Assembly: GCA_020638465.1 (NCBI GenBank) | Contig: JACKIM010000002.1 | Coordinates: forward strand, 1,937,766 to 2,001,765 | Length of the DNA stretch: 64,000 bases | Reading direction: 5' to 3' | Origin: Geminicoccaceae bacterium | Lineage (GTDB): Bacteria; Pseudomonadota; Alphaproteobacteria; Geminicoccales; Geminicoccaceae | Shown: positions 1 through 9,294 of the stretch, piece by piece | How the letters are laid out: every line of letters starts with the position of its first letter | Numbering within the stretch: the first letter of the stretch is position 1 | Position numbers and translations under genes: made by a program | The notes under the pieces: generated by a model | Databases searched by the model: none | Seen by the model: only the letters and a program-made list of their open reading frames with translations | What the model was told of the DNA's origin: nothing

Positions 1-2
1 AG

Positions 3-157
3 GGCCGCGAGAACGCCAAGAACTTTCTCAGGGAAAACACGGCAATCGCCGACGATATCGAGCGCCGCATCCGCGAACATGCCGGCGTCGGTGGTGGCGG
101 TGGAGGCGGTGGAGGCGGCATCGACCTCCTCGACGAAGAACCGTTCATCGAGGAGTA
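3..157 (+). CDS. recA: RecA recombinase, C-terminal end (partial)
   Basis: Only the last 51 codons are inside the window. The frame reads GRENAKNFLRENTAIADDIE and onward, the typical RecA C-terminal helix that follows the DNA-binding core. It then runs into a poly-glycine linker and an acidic tail ending DEEPFIEE. The acidic tail is a known RecA feature that tempers DNA binding. The glycine run (coded by ggt/ggc/gga repeats around 91-119) is longer than in most RecA proteins and looks like a codon-repeat expansion. The ATPase core lies outside the window. The next gene starts 7 bases after the stop. Confidence 0.88.
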
Positions 158-164
158 GGAGCGC

Positions 165-1286
165 ATGACAGGTCTTCACAGCATAGACGAGGCCATCGAG
201 GCCATTGGCAGGGGCGAGATGGTCATCGTCGTCGACGATGACGACCGGGAGAACGAGGGCGACCTGATCATGTCCGCCAGCCTCGCCACACCCGAGCAGA
301 TGGCCTTCATGATCCGTCATTGCTGTGGCATCGTCTGCGCGCCGATTACCGGGGACTCCGCAAGGCGGCTGCGGCTGGACCCGATGGTGAGCGCGAACGA
401 TGCGCCGCTCGGCACGGCATTCACCGTCTCGGTGGATTACCGCTACGGGCTTACCACCGGCATTTCCGCGGATGAACGCGTTTCAACGGTGCGATCGCTT
501 GCCAATGGCAATGCGGGTCCCGAGGATTTCGTTCGCCCCGGGCACATCTTCCCGCTGATTGCCCGCGATGGCGGTGTGCTGGTGCGCTCCGGTCATACCG
601 AGGCCGCCGTCGACCTCACCCGCCTGGCCGGGCTGGAGCCCGCGGCGGTCATCTGCGAGCTGGTCAATGACGATGGCACGGTCAAGCGCCTGCCGGAGCT
701 GACAGAGTTTGCCCGCGAACACGGCCTCAAGATCGTTTCCATTGCCGACCTGATCGAATACCGCCAGCGCCGCGAACACCTTGTCCAGAAGATCAGCGAG
801 GTGCAGACGACCACCATCGGCGGACCGGCCCGTGCCGTCGTCTACCAGACGCCGTTCGACGGCATCCAGCACATGGCCCTCGTTCTCGGCGACATCGGCA
901 GCGGCAAGGACGTGCTGGCCCGCATCCATCGCGAACAGCCGATCAGCGACCTGTTCGGTGGCAGCGGTCGCCGGTCGATGGAACTGGCGATGGACAGGCT
1001 GGGCAAGGAAGGACGCGGCGTGTTCGTGCTGCTTCGCGATCCCCTGGCGAGCCAGCCACCACCAAGCACTTCCGGTGGCGGTGACGACGGACATGCGGGT
1101 GACGAGGGGCACAGCAGTGCGCAAAAGCGCCTGCGCCAATGGCGCGAGGTCGGCCTTGGAGCCCAGATCCTGCGCGATCTCGGCATCGATTCGATCCGCC
1201 TTCTCGCCACCCACCAGCGGCATTACGTGGGCCTGTCCGGCTTCGGCATCGAGATCAGCGAGACCGTGCTTCTGGAAGGCGAATAG
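165..1286 (+). CDS. ribB: 3,4-dihydroxy-2-butanone-4-phosphate synthase fused to a degenerate GTP cyclohydrolase II domain
   Basis: The N-terminal ~205 residues form a complete RibB domain, which makes the four-carbon riboflavin precursor from ribulose 5-phosphate. The acidic metal motif DDDRENEGDL is at residues 25-34 and RSGHTEAAVDL at 141-151. The C-terminal half is built like GTP cyclohydrolase II (RibA) but has lost its chemistry. The segment that should carry the zinc cysteines reads IHREQPISDLFGGSGRRS (about 254-271), and there is no cysteine at all after residue 164. The RQEGRG-type loop is also replaced, and a glycine-rich insert sits near 300-320. So the protein should supply only RibB activity, and another GTP cyclohydrolase should exist elsewhere. 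It follows recA by 7 bases, with meaB 11 bases after it. Confidence 0.93.
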   Translation: MTGLHSIDEAIEAIGRGEMVIVVDDDDRENEGDLIMSASLATPEQMAFMIRHCCGIVCAPITGDSARRLRLDPMVSANDAPLGTAFTVSVDYRYGLTTGISADERVSTVRSLANGNAGPEDFVRPGHIFPLIARDGGVLVRSGHTEAAVDLTRLAGLEPAAVICELVNDDGTVKRLPELTEFAREHGLKIVSIADLIEYRQRREHLVQKISEVQTTTIGGPARAVVYQTPFDGIQHMALVLGDIGSGKDVLARIHREQPISDLFGGSGRRSMELAMDRLGKEGRGVFVLLRDPLASQPPPSTSGGGDDGHAGDEGHSSAQKRLRQWREVGLGAQILRDLGIDSIRLLATHQRHYVGLSGFGIEISETVLLEGE

Positions 1287-1297
1287 GACCGGTTGCG

Positions 1298-2302
1298 GTG
1301 AGCGGCAGGGCGCCATCAACCGCACGTGCGGTGCTGTCGGCAGATGGACTGGTCGAGGCTATCCTCAACGGTGACCGGGCAGCACTGGCCCGTGCGATCA
1401 CGCTTGTCGAGAGTCGCAGGACCGAACATCAGGACCGGGCGCAGAACCTCCTCGAACGATTGCTGCCCTGCACTGGCAAAAGCCGGCGGATCGGGATCAC
1501 GGGTGTGCCGGGTGCCGGCAAGAGCACGTTCATCGATGCCTTCGGCACCATGCTGACCAGCCGGGGGCATCGGGTGGCCGTGCTGGCCGTCGATCCGTCG
1601 AGCAGCCGCACGGGCGGCTCGATCCTCGGCGACAAGACCCGCATGGAGCGGTTGTCCATCGACGAGCGCAGCTTCATCCGCCCCTCCCCGACCTCGGGCG
1701 CCCTCGGCGGTGTCGCGCGCATGACTCGCGAGACAATGCTGCTATGCGAGGCCTCGGGCTTCGATATCATACTTGTGGAGACCGTTGGCGTCGGGCAATC
1801 GGAAACCGTTGTGGCCGACATGGTCGACTTCTTCCTTGTCCTGATGCTGCCCGGTGCCGGTGACGAGTTGCAGGGGATCAAGAAGGGAGTCCTGGAACTG
1901 GCCGACATGATCGCGGTCAACAAGTGCGATGGCGACGGCCGGTTGCGTGCGGAACAGGCCGCCACCCATTACCGTCGGGCGCTGCATATCATCGAGCCCA
2001 AGGGTCCGAACTGGACGGTCCCCGTGCTGACCGTCTCGGCCATTGCCGAAACCGGTCTGGACAAGGTGTGGGAGGAAATCAGCCGCCATCACGAACTGCT
2101 CACGGCGAGCGGCGAGATGGAAGCGCTGCGCCGCGACCAGCGATTGCGCTGGATGTGGTCGATGCTCGAAGGGCGCCTGCTCGACCGCCTGCGCCGCGAC
2201 CGCGACACGCGCGAGGCCATCGAGCGGGCTGAAGGTGCGGTACGCGCCGGCGAACTCCTGCCCACCCGCGCTGTCAACGAGATCCTTGACCGGTTGATGT
2301 GA
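1298..2302 (+). CDS. meaB: Methylmalonyl-CoA mutase-associated GTPase MeaB (ArgK family)
   Basis: This 334-residue G3E-family P-loop GTPase protects and reloads adenosylcobalamin-dependent methylmalonyl-CoA mutase in the propionyl-CoA route. Walker A GVPGAGKST is at residues 69-77. The switch-like DPSSSRTGGSILGDKTRM, the segment VETVGVGQSE and the guanine-specificity motif NKCD are all present. The GTG at 1298 was chosen because it follows the ribB stop closely and gives the usual short helical N-terminus; the frame is open further upstream, but that would overlap ribB. No mutase gene is in the window, so the partner must be elsewhere. Confidence 0.92.
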   Translation: MSGRAPSTARAVLSADGLVEAILNGDRAALARAITLVESRRTEHQDRAQNLLERLLPCTGKSRRIGITGVPGAGKSTFIDAFGTMLTSRGHRVAVLAVDPSSSRTGGSILGDKTRMERLSIDERSFIRPSPTSGALGGVARMTRETMLLCEASGFDIILVETVGVGQSETVVADMVDFFLVLMLPGAGDELQGIKKGVLELADMIAVNKCDGDGRLRAEQAATHYRRALHIIEPKGPNWTVPVLTVSAIAETGLDKVWEEISRHHELLTASGEMEALRRDQRLRWMWSMLEGRLLDRLRRDRDTREAIERAEGAVRAGELLPTRAVNEILDRLM

Positions 2303-2571
2303 CCGACTGAAGAAAATATCCCCGGTCGAGAGAAACGCGCGAAAGTTGCGATGGAGACGATGTGTGCCTATATGCTTGGGAACTAAACGGTTGAGCCGTG
2401 AGCGGTGCTCCGACGGCGCTCAAAGCGGCGAGTGGCGGCTCTGCCCGGCCGCTTGTCCGCAACTCGCCTCGAACTGACTGGGCAACGCCTTGACCGTGGG
2501 CAAGAGAAAAATTCCTATACCATCGTAGATGTGGCGCAGCAGGCTGGATTGATTCGAAAGTGGACAAAATC

Positions 2572-3579
2572 ATGGGTGGACGCGTTTTCATCACCGGTGC
2601 GGCGGGCTTCATCGGGTTCCATCTCGCAAAGCGGATGTTGCGTGACGGATGGGAAGTGATGGGTTTTGACGGCATGACACCGTATTATAGTCCCAGGCTC
2701 AAGGAAACGCGCCTCTCAATCCTCCAGGACCGCGCGGGGTTTTCCTTCGAGAAAGGGATGCTTGAGGAACAAGGGCTGTTGTCGGGGCTCGTCAGCAGCT
2801 TCCAGCCGGACGTGATCGTGCATCTGGCAGCGCAGGCCGGTGTTCGATATTCGATTGATGCTCCACGCTCCTATGTCACATCGAACTTGATTGGCACGCA
2901 TGAAGTTCTTGAAGCCGCTCGATCCTGCAAGCCCAGGCACCTCATGATGGCCTCCACGAGCTCAGCGTATGGCGCCAACACCGAAATGCCCTACGCCGAA
3001 CAACACCGAGCCGTGCATCCAATGAGTTTCTATGCGGCAACGAAAATTGCCAATGAAGCGATGGCCCATTCCTATTCGCACCTGTTCGACATTCCGACGA
3101 CCATGTTCCGGTTTTTCACGGTCTACGGGACGTGGGGCAGGCCAGACATGGCCTTGTTCAAGTTCACCAAAGCCATTCTCAAGGGGGAGGCAATCGACGT
3201 CTACAACCATGGCGATATGCGACGTGACTTCACCTATGTCGAAGATCTCGTCGAGGGTATCGTCCGTCTTTCTGGAAAAGTTCCCGGATCAGAACCTGTC
3301 GGACCGATGGACAGCCTTTCGCCGGTTGCACCGTTCCGCGTTGTAAATATAGGCAATGGGTCACCGGTTGCGCTTGCGGAATTCATCGAAGCCATCGAGA
3401 TCGCGACAGGTAGGAAGGCACTGCGAAACCTGATGCCGATGCAGCCCGGTGATGTACCCGCGACTTGGGCGGACACACGGTTGATAGAGGCTCTCGTGGG
3501 AAAGCTGCCTCGCACGGACATAAGAAATGGTGTTCAGGAATTCGTAGACTGGTATCGCGGCTGGAACGAGGGTGTTTAG
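2572..3579 (+). CDS. NAD-dependent epimerase, UDP-glucuronate 4-epimerase type
   Basis: An extended short-chain dehydrogenase of 335 residues. The Rossmann motif GAAGFIG is at residues 9-15 and the catalytic YxxxK pair is Y154/K158, with the serine cluster STSS just before it. The segment YYSPRLKETRL after the second strand is characteristic of UDP-glucuronate 4-epimerases, which make UDP-galacturonate for surface polysaccharides. The start could also be GTG 2560, four codons upstream. No glycosyltransferases lie nearby, so the gene looks isolated. The 269 bases before it show no gene. It faces the next gene with a 39-base gap. Confidence 0.85.
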   Translation: MGGRVFITGAAGFIGFHLAKRMLRDGWEVMGFDGMTPYYSPRLKETRLSILQDRAGFSFEKGMLEEQGLLSGLVSSFQPDVIVHLAAQAGVRYSIDAPRSYVTSNLIGTHEVLEAARSCKPRHLMMASTSSAYGANTEMPYAEQHRAVHPMSFYAATKIANEAMAHSYSHLFDIPTTMFRFFTVYGTWGRPDMALFKFTKAILKGEAIDVYNHGDMRRDFTYVEDLVEGIVRLSGKVPGSEPVGPMDSLSPVAPFRVVNIGNGSPVALAEFIEAIEIATGRKALRNLMPMQPGDVPATWADTRLIEALVGKLPRTDIRNGVQEFVDWYRGWNEGV

Positions 3580-3618
3580 TTGCGGTTCACATGAAATACG
3601 ACCTGGAAGCGGCTCCGC

Positions 3619-4605
3619 TCAGGCCTGCCCGCGTCCCCGCCAGACCTCGGGATTGATCATGTGGATCGGGTCTCCGTCCGCGTAAGCGTTGATCTGGTCG
3701 TAGATATCAGCGAACTGGAGATCCAGTTCATCCTCGGTGACATAGCCGATATGCGGCGTGGCGATCACGTTGGGATGACTGGCGACCGGATCGTCCGGAT
3801 CGGTCAGGGGTTCGGTATCGAACACATCGAGTGCGATGGTGCCGGGCCGTCCCGCTGCAAGGGCAGCCTCCAGGGCGCCCGGTGCCACAAGACCCGAGCG
3901 CGAGGTGTTGACGAAGGTCGCTGACGGCTTCATCGCCAGAAGGTCGGTCTCGCGGATGATCCCGCGCGTCTCGGGCTTCATGCGGACATGGACGCTGACG
4001 AAGTCGGCATCGGCGAAGAAGGCTTCGCGGGAGCCGGCCACTGTCTCGCCATCCGCCGTGGCCCGCTCGCGGCCGGCCTCGGAAGCCCACCAGATCACGG
4101 TCATGCCGAAGGCCCGCGCATAGCCGGCAACCGTGCGGCCGATGCGGCCATAGCCATAGAGGCCCAGCGTGCGACCGCGCAGGGTCTGGCCCACACCTGC
4201 CTGCCACGTGCCGGCGCGCAGCGAGTGCATCTGCCGGGGAAACTGCCGCGCCGCCGCCAGGATCAGGCCGAACGTCAGTTCGGCGGCGGCAATCGACGGT
4301 GTGTCCGAATGCATGTTGGAGCAAAGCAGCACCTTGTTCCGCGTACATCCGGGAACATCCACATGGGGGTAGACACTCCGTTGGCTGACAAGCCTCAACT
4401 GTGGAAGTCGATCAAGCAGCGCCCCGTCAATCGGGGTTCGCTCGCGGAACAGGACCAGCACCTCGGCCGGTGCCAGTCGCTCAACCAGGAGGTCCCGGTC
4501 GGTCACGTGGTCGTTCCACACCGTCACCTCGTGTCCCTTCAGGCGCCCGAAGCTCGGCAGGTGCCGAAGCGTGTCGAACCAGTCATCGAGGATGTGCACC
4601 TTCAT
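3619..4605 (-). CDS. D-2-hydroxyacid dehydrogenase family protein
   Basis: A 328-residue NAD(P)-dependent 2-hydroxyacid dehydrogenase. The nucleotide loop GYGRIG is at residues 151-156. The catalytic Arg is in VNTSRSG, the acidic residue in DVFDTEP and the His in ATPHIGY. The start was set at 4605, where a good GGAGGT box precedes the ATG by a few bases; the frame is open much further upstream into the next gene. It is the last gene of a nine-gene operon for 4,5-cleavage products. Its substrate there is not known; reduction or oxidation of an oxaloacetate- or pyruvate-like acid is only a guess. Confidence 0.87.
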   Translation of the reverse strand: MKVHILDDWFDTLRHLPSFGRLKGHEVTVWNDHVTDRDLLVERLAPAEVLVLFRERTPIDGALLDRLPQLRLVSQRSVYPHVDVPGCTRNKVLLCSNMHSDTPSIAAAELTFGLILAAARQFPRQMHSLRAGTWQAGVGQTLRGRTLGLYGYGRIGRTVAGYARAFGMTVIWWASEAGRERATADGETVAGSREAFFADADFVSVHVRMKPETRGIIRETDLLAMKPSATFVNTSRSGLVAPGALEAALAAGRPGTIALDVFDTEPLTDPDDPVASHPNVIATPHIGYVTEDELDLQFADIYDQINAYADGDPIHMINPEVWRGRGQA

Positions 4606-4645
4606 CACCAGACCTCCCACCGTACTTTCATCCCGAATCCGCCGA

Positions 4646-5542
4646 TCAGGCGCCCCCGTCGCCGCGCACGCAGGGCAGCAGTCGCCGTGCCATCGCCGGA
4701 CCGTCCGTATCGGCCAGATCCGGTGCGGGCAGGCCCTGCCCCGCCAGCCGCCGCTGCCATTCGACGGTGGCCGACGCCATGCCATTGGGAAGGCCGAGAT
4801 CGGCGAGGGTCCTTGCGACCTCCTCCATCTCGGCGGCACGCCGCGCGCCATGGACCATCATCCGTTCCAGATTGTACGCCGTCTGCGCCGGCCAATCGAT
4901 CTGCGGATTGCTCTTGCCCAGCGACGCCAGCACCTCGCCGTCCACGCCCGCAGCCACGCAGGCCAGCAGGCATTCGGCGGTGAGGGCCTCCATGCCCTTG
5001 ATCATCACCGAACGGATCATCTTGATCGACGAGGCAGCCCCCACTGGCCCCTCGACCACCCGCAACGAGGTCGGCAGGGCCTCAAGCACCGGCGCAATCG
5101 CCTGCGCATGCGGCCCGCTGAGCAGAAGCGGCGTCATGTTCAGCTTCGGGTGGACGGGCGACATCACCGCTACATCGACATAGCGCCCGCCCCGCGCTTC
5201 AATGATCCCGGCCGAGCGCTGCTTGGACGAGGGCGCACAGGAGTTGAGGTCGCACCAAAAGACGCCTTCATCGAGATACGGTGCCGCCGTCTCGGCAGCC
5301 CGCACCGCCTGATCAGCGGTCACCGTGCACAGGACGACCTGCGCTCCCGCCACGGCTTCGGCGGCGCTCGAACACCCCTCGATGCCGAGGCCGGCGTAGC
5401 GCTCGCGCATCTCCCCGGCAGTGGCCGGATCGTCGCTCTTGATGTCATAGGCCCGGATCCGGGCATCGATTCCCTTTCCCCAGCCCTGAACGAAGGCGCT
5501 TCCCGCCTCGCCCATACCGATGAACGTGATGATACGACTCAC
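4646..5542 (-). CDS. NAD(P)-binding oxidoreductase, 6-phosphogluconate dehydrogenase-like with DUF1932-type C-terminus
   Basis: A 298-residue beta-hydroxyacid dehydrogenase-like protein. The dinucleotide loop GMGEAG is at residues 9-14. The middle substrate segment contains MSPVHP and GPVGAASSIKMIRS, where the lysine matches the catalytic-helix position of this superfamily. The C-terminal helical part resembles the DUF1932 domain. GTG 5542 is preferred because an AAGGGAG box sits about 8 bases upstream. It lies 40 bases before the hydroxyacid dehydrogenase in the same operon. Genes of this type often accompany 4-oxalomesaconate/4-carboxy-4-hydroxy-2-oxoadipate enzymes, but the reaction is not established. 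Confidence 0.8.
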   Translation of the reverse strand: MSRIITFIGMGEAGSAFVQGWGKGIDARIRAYDIKSDDPATAGEMRERYAGLGIEGCSSAAEAVAGAQVVLCTVTADQAVRAAETAAPYLDEGVFWCDLNSCAPSSKQRSAGIIEARGGRYVDVAVMSPVHPKLNMTPLLLSGPHAQAIAPVLEALPTSLRVVEGPVGAASSIKMIRSVMIKGMEALTAECLLACVAAGVDGEVLASLGKSNPQIDWPAQTAYNLERMMVHGARRAAEMEEVARTLADLGLPNGMASATVEWQRRLAGQGLPAPDLADTDGPAMARRLLPCVRGDGGA

Positions 5543-5668
5543 TGCCGATACTCCCTTCCGCCTGTCCTTCGAGCGCACCCCGGTCAGGCGGAGTGGGCAT
5601 GCGTTCCATTACATTGACTTGCCGTATTTTCCGATCGCCAGGGCGGCTCCACCTTGACGGGAAAAATT

Positions 5669-6325
5669 CTAACCGACATGCAGGGCAAGGAATGCCCCGG
5701 TGCGCTCGTGGGCGAGTTCGGCCGCCTCGGCGACATAGGCCGGCCGGGCATCGTTGGCAAAGGCATGTCCCGCCTCGTACATGCGGATTTCCATCTCCGG
5801 AAGCGCGGATTTCGCCTGCTCCAGCATCTCGACGGGCACGTGCTCGTCACGACTGCCGAAATGCCCGAGCAGCGGCGCCCTGAGCGGCCGATCGAGATAT
5901 TGCGGCAGCCGGGTCCCGTAGAAGGCCACGGCACCGTCGATGTCGAGGACCTGCGCCGCCCGCAAGGCCAGTCCCCCGCCCCAGCAAAAGCCGATCACGC
6001 CCACCTTGCCGCCGTTCGCCGCAAGGGCGCGCACCGCTGCATCGATATCGGCCATCGTCTCGTCGAGCTTGCTCGCCATCATGAGATCGCGGCCGCGCGG
6101 GGCCTCGTCGAACGGTATGACCGCCCCCTTCGCGCGCCGGTCGAACAGCGCCGGAATCGCCACCTCGTAACCCTGCCCGGCATAGCGCCGGGCTACCCCC
6201 TTGAGCTGGTCGGTAACACCGAAGATCTCCTGAAGCAGGACGATTCCGCCCCGACGCCTGCCCTGCGCCGGTTCGATCCAGCAATCCAGACGGTGGCCAT
6301 CGCCGGCCGTGAGTTCAGTCATCAT
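5669..6325 (-). CDS. Dienelactone hydrolase family protein
   Basis: A 218-residue alpha/beta hydrolase of the dienelactone hydrolase family. The nucleophile is Cys114 in GFCWGG, with Asp160 (FGSRDEHVP) and His187 (EAGHAF) completing the Cys-Asp-His triad, and Glu36 in LLQEIFG, a residue known to activate the cysteine. Two adjacent ATGs (6325 and 6322) are possible; the frame is open further upstream without a better site. It sits inside the aromatic-catabolism operon, where it may hydrolyse a lactone or ester related to the pathway. This is inferred from family and position only. Confidence 0.85.
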   Translation of the reverse strand: MMTELTAGDGHRLDCWIEPAQGRRRGGIVLLQEIFGVTDQLKGVARRYAGQGYEVAIPALFDRRAKGAVIPFDEAPRGRDLMMASKLDETMADIDAAVRALAANGGKVGVIGFCWGGGLALRAAQVLDIDGAVAFYGTRLPQYLDRPLRAPLLGHFGSRDEHVPVEMLEQAKSALPEMEIRMYEAGHAFANDARPAYVAEAAELAHERTGAFLALHVG

Positions 6326-6415
6326 AGGGAGCCATCCCCCGAATGTGGAGCATACCGGCGATCCCACCGGACCGGCTCGTGCCAGCTATCGGCGGGATCG
6401 GTTGCCGCATGAGTG

Positions 6416-7390
6416 TCAGTCGCCGACCTTGATACCGGCTTCCTCGAAGTAGCGGAGAGCACCGGGATGGTAAGGCACGGCGTTGCTCGGTGCCATGGTG
6501 TCCCGGTCGGCCTGGGCGAAGGCACCGAACGATGCCTTGAGCTCGTCCTTGTTCTCGGCCACGGCCTTGGTCATGCGGTAGACGAGATCCGGATCGACCT
6601 GATCGTTGGTCAGCATCATCCAGGGAATCTGGATCAGGTTGGCGTCGTAGTCCTCCAGCCCGGTCACGTTGTCGTTCTTCGCCCTTGTGACGATTTTCCC
6701 TGCTGGCAGAAAGTTCTTGAAGGCGGCAATACCCTCGTCGCTATTGTCGAGCGAGATGTAGCAAAGTCCGCCGCGCGACTGAAGCTTGACCGCCGCCTGC
6801 TTGCCAGCGCCGGAATTGAGACTCACCAGCGCCACATCGACCAGGCCGTCGCCCAGCGCCTCGATACCGGCAACGAAACTCGATACCGGCTGCTTCTTGA
6901 AGTCGTCATAGGTCAGGTTGCCATTGGCAAGACCGCCCTGGATATAATAGGGAATGATCGTCGAGGAAGTATATTCCGAGGCGATGCGCAGATCGGCGGC
7001 ATTGTCCCTGAGGTCGGCAATGGTCTTCAGCCCGAGGTCGCAGGGGGCCATCAGACCCGTGACCAGCGGGAACATCACGCCCACCAGCCGCAGACTCGGG
7101 TTGGCGCGGTCATAATTGCCGGACCCGTCCAGCGCATACTCGGCCTCGACGCCGTTGGAAAAGCCGAAATCCACCTCACCGTTGTTGATCAGCGGCAGAT
7201 AACCCACCAGCGGCTGGGTACGGGCCGTGATCCCCGCGTCATTGGCCACCTTGGCCACGGCCTGCCCCGAATTGTAGGCGAGCGAGCCCTGGGCGCCGGT
7301 GGCGATGGTGACGACCTGCGCCCGGGCGGCAGTGGCGGCAACGACCAGCCCCAGGGCCGCCGTGGCCAGCAATCGGCTGAAATTCTTCAT
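6416..7390 (-). CDS. TRAP transporter solute receptor, TAXI family
   Basis: A 324-residue exported binding protein. It has a clear signal peptide (lysine near the start, hydrophobic core, ending ATAARA), followed by VVTIATGAQGSLAYNSGQ, the glycine-rich start typical of TAXI receptors. Its ATG overlaps the stop of the permease gene by 4 bases (ATGA), so the two are translationally coupled. The ligand is unknown. Its place beside ligI, ligU, ligK and galB suggests a pyrone- or tricarboxylate-like ring-cleavage product. The gene downstream starts about 90 bases later. Confidence 0.93.
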   Translation of the reverse strand: MKNFSRLLATAALGLVVAATAARAQVVTIATGAQGSLAYNSGQAVAKVANDAGITARTQPLVGYLPLINNGEVDFGFSNGVEAEYALDGSGNYDRANPSLRLVGVMFPLVTGLMAPCDLGLKTIADLRDNAADLRIASEYTSSTIIPYYIQGGLANGNLTYDDFKKQPVSSFVAGIEALGDGLVDVALVSLNSGAGKQAAVKLQSRGGLCYISLDNSDEGIAAFKNFLPAGKIVTRAKNDNVTGLEDYDANLIQIPWMMLTNDQVDPDLVYRMTKAVAENKDELKASFGAFAQADRDTMAPSNAVPYHPGALRYFEEAGIKVGD

Positions 7391-9294
7391 GGTATGGACC
7401 TCTCCTGATGTTGATGTTGGTTCGAACGGAAGTGAAGGATGGCCGCCACCGCCAGGGCCGCCAGGGTTGCGGGAATGTGAACGAAGCCTCCCTCGGGGAT
7501 GAAGCCCAGCGGCAGGGCAAGCAAACCCAGCACGGTTATGATCGCCCGCATCGCGAGCCCCAGACGGACGCCCCAGAAACCGACGATGCCGGCCGTCACG
7601 GCAACGATGCCAACGACGGATTCGACCATGGTAATGACGATGTCGGGAATGCTGCCATCGAGCAACAATGCCGGCGATGCGACGAAGACGAACGGTATGA
7701 TGAACGATGCCCAGCCCACGCGCATCGCGGCAAGCCCCGTGGACAGGGGATTGTCCTTGGTGATGGTCGCCGCGGCGAAGGCGGCGAGCGCAACCGGCGG
7801 CGTGATCATCGACATCATGCCGAAATAGAGAATGAACAGGTGAGCGGCGATGGGCTGCGTCCCGGCCTCGACCAGCGATGGAGCGACCAGAGCCGCCAGC
7901 AGCACGTAAACCCCCGAAGTCGGCATGCCCATGCCGAGGACGATGCAGATGACGGCCGAAATCAGCAGCAGCAGGATGATGTTCGATCCCACGGCATCGA
8001 CCAGCACCAGCGTCAGCGCGAAGCCCAGCCCGGTGATGTTGAGGATGCCGATGACAAAGCCGGCGGCCGCCACCACGAGGATGAGGTCGACCATGCCCGT
8101 GCCGGTATCGACGAAGACACGGCCGAGCCCGGAGAATGTCAGCCTTTGTCCGCGATAGTCGCGCACCATGCCGACGGCGACGATGACCAGCGAGGCCAGC
8201 AGCGCGGAATCCTCGGGATCCATCCGCCAGATGAACAGCGCGCCGAGCAGAACAACAAAGGGAACGACGAAGTGCCAGCCGTCGGCCAGGACCTCGCGGA
8301 CGGTCAGACCTTCGAGATCAGTGGTCCGGATATCATCACGACCGGCGATCAGATCCACCTGGATAAAGACGCTCAGGTAATAGAGCATGGCCGGAAGCAA
8401 TGCGGCGACCGCCACCGTCAGGTAGGAGATATCGAGGAACTCGGCCATGAGGAAGGCGGCGGCTCCCATGATCGGCGGCGTGAGCTGCCCGCCCGTGGAG
8501 GCGACCGCCTCGATGGCTCCGGCATCGCGCTTGGAGTAGCCGCTGCGTTCCATGAGCGGGATGGTGACGACACCGGTGGTGACCACGTTGGAAACCGCAC
8601 TGCCCGAAATCGAGCCGAACAGCGCCGATCCGATCACCGAGATCTTCGCACTGCCGCCGCGCGAACGGCCAGCTGCGGCCATGGCCAGATCGGTGAGGAA
8701 GGCGCCTCCGCCAGCCGCAAACAGCAACTGGCCGAAGAACACGAACAGCAGGACGATGATCGTTCCCACGGCCAGGGGCGTGGAAAACACCGCACTGGAA
8801 TCGAAGCCGATGTACTGCACCAGACGCAGCGGGCTCAGTTCCTTGCCGATCAGCCGGCCCGGCACCTTGTCGGCTAACAGGGCGTAGACGATGAACACCG
8901 CGACAATCGAGAAGAGCATCCAGCCCGCACGGCGGCGAACGCCTTCCATGACAGCCAGGGTGACCACGGCACCGATGACGGTGATCTGCCACGGCCGATA
9001 GGCCTGTTCATGCAACAGCCAGGAAAAGTCCCACATCGCATAGAGAAGCGTGAGGAGGACGACGATGGCTATCACACCGTCGACCCGGCCCGTACCTTCG
9101 GTCTCCCTGCCGTCGAACCCGAAGCGCAGATAGGCGATGGCGAGCGCCAGACCCAGTTGCAGGGCCATGTATTGCTGGGTCAGGACGGCAAAACCGAGCC
9201 GGGTCGGAGCCTCGACGTTCCACAGGATGCAGGCGAGGCACATGATGGTGGCCATCGCCGCAACGAGTTTGTCGCGTAGTGCCGCCGGGATCAT
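7387..9294 (-). CDS. TRAP transporter permease, fused 4TM/12TM (small DctQ-like plus large DctM-like) subunit
   Basis: A 635-residue, strongly hydrophobic protein with many predicted membrane segments from residue 10 to the C-terminus. The N-terminal ~170 residues hold the small-subunit helices. The rest carries DctM features such as GSISGSAVSNVVTTGV and GMGMPTSGVYV. Fusion of the two subunits is usual for TAXI-type TRAP systems. Start 9294 was chosen because it overlaps the ligI-like stop as ATGA; the longer open frame would read through that gene. With the receptor just downstream it makes a complete sodium-driven importer. Confidence 0.93.
   Translation of the reverse strand: MIPAALRDKLVAAMATIMCLACILWNVEAPTRLGFAVLTQQYMALQLGLALAIAYLRFGFDGRETEGTGRVDGVIAIVVLLTLLYAMWDFSWLLHEQAYRPWQITVIGAVVTLAVMEGVRRRAGWMLFSIVAVFIVYALLADKVPGRLIGKELSPLRLVQYIGFDSSAVFSTPLAVGTIIVLLFVFFGQLLFAAGGGAFLTDLAMAAAGRSRGGSAKISVIGSALFGSISGSAVSNVVTTGVVTIPLMERSGYSKRDAGAIEAVASTGGQLTPPIMGAAAFLMAEFLDISYLTVAVAALLPAMLYYLSVFIQVDLIAGRDDIRTTDLEGLTVREVLADGWHFVVPFVVLLGALFIWRMDPEDSALLASLVIVAVGMVRDYRGQRLTFSGLGRVFVDTGTGMVDLILVVAAAGFVIGILNITGLGFALTLVLVDAVGSNIILLLLISAVICIVLGMGMPTSGVYVLLAALVAPSLVEAGTQPIAAHLFILYFGMMSMITPPVALAAFAAATITKDNPLSTGLAAMRVGWASFIIPFVFVASPALLLDGSIPDIVITMVESVVGIVAVTAGIVGFWGVRLGLAMRAIITVLGLLALPLGFIPEGGFVHIPATLAALAVAAILHFRSNQHQHQERSIP

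Noticed and set aside
91..119. GGT/GGC/GGA run as a minisatellite
   Set aside because: It is in frame inside recA and codes for a poly-glycine linker.
2303..2571. Possible small gene or structured leader between meaB and the epimerase gene
   Set aside because: Short frames on both strands have no domain or ribosome site; a six-base dyad near 2391-2423 is too weak to call a terminator or riboswitch.
7408..8877. Open plus-strand frame opposite the TRAP permease
   Set aside because: The His/Asp/Arg-rich translation is the expected complement of hydrophobic codons; not a gene.
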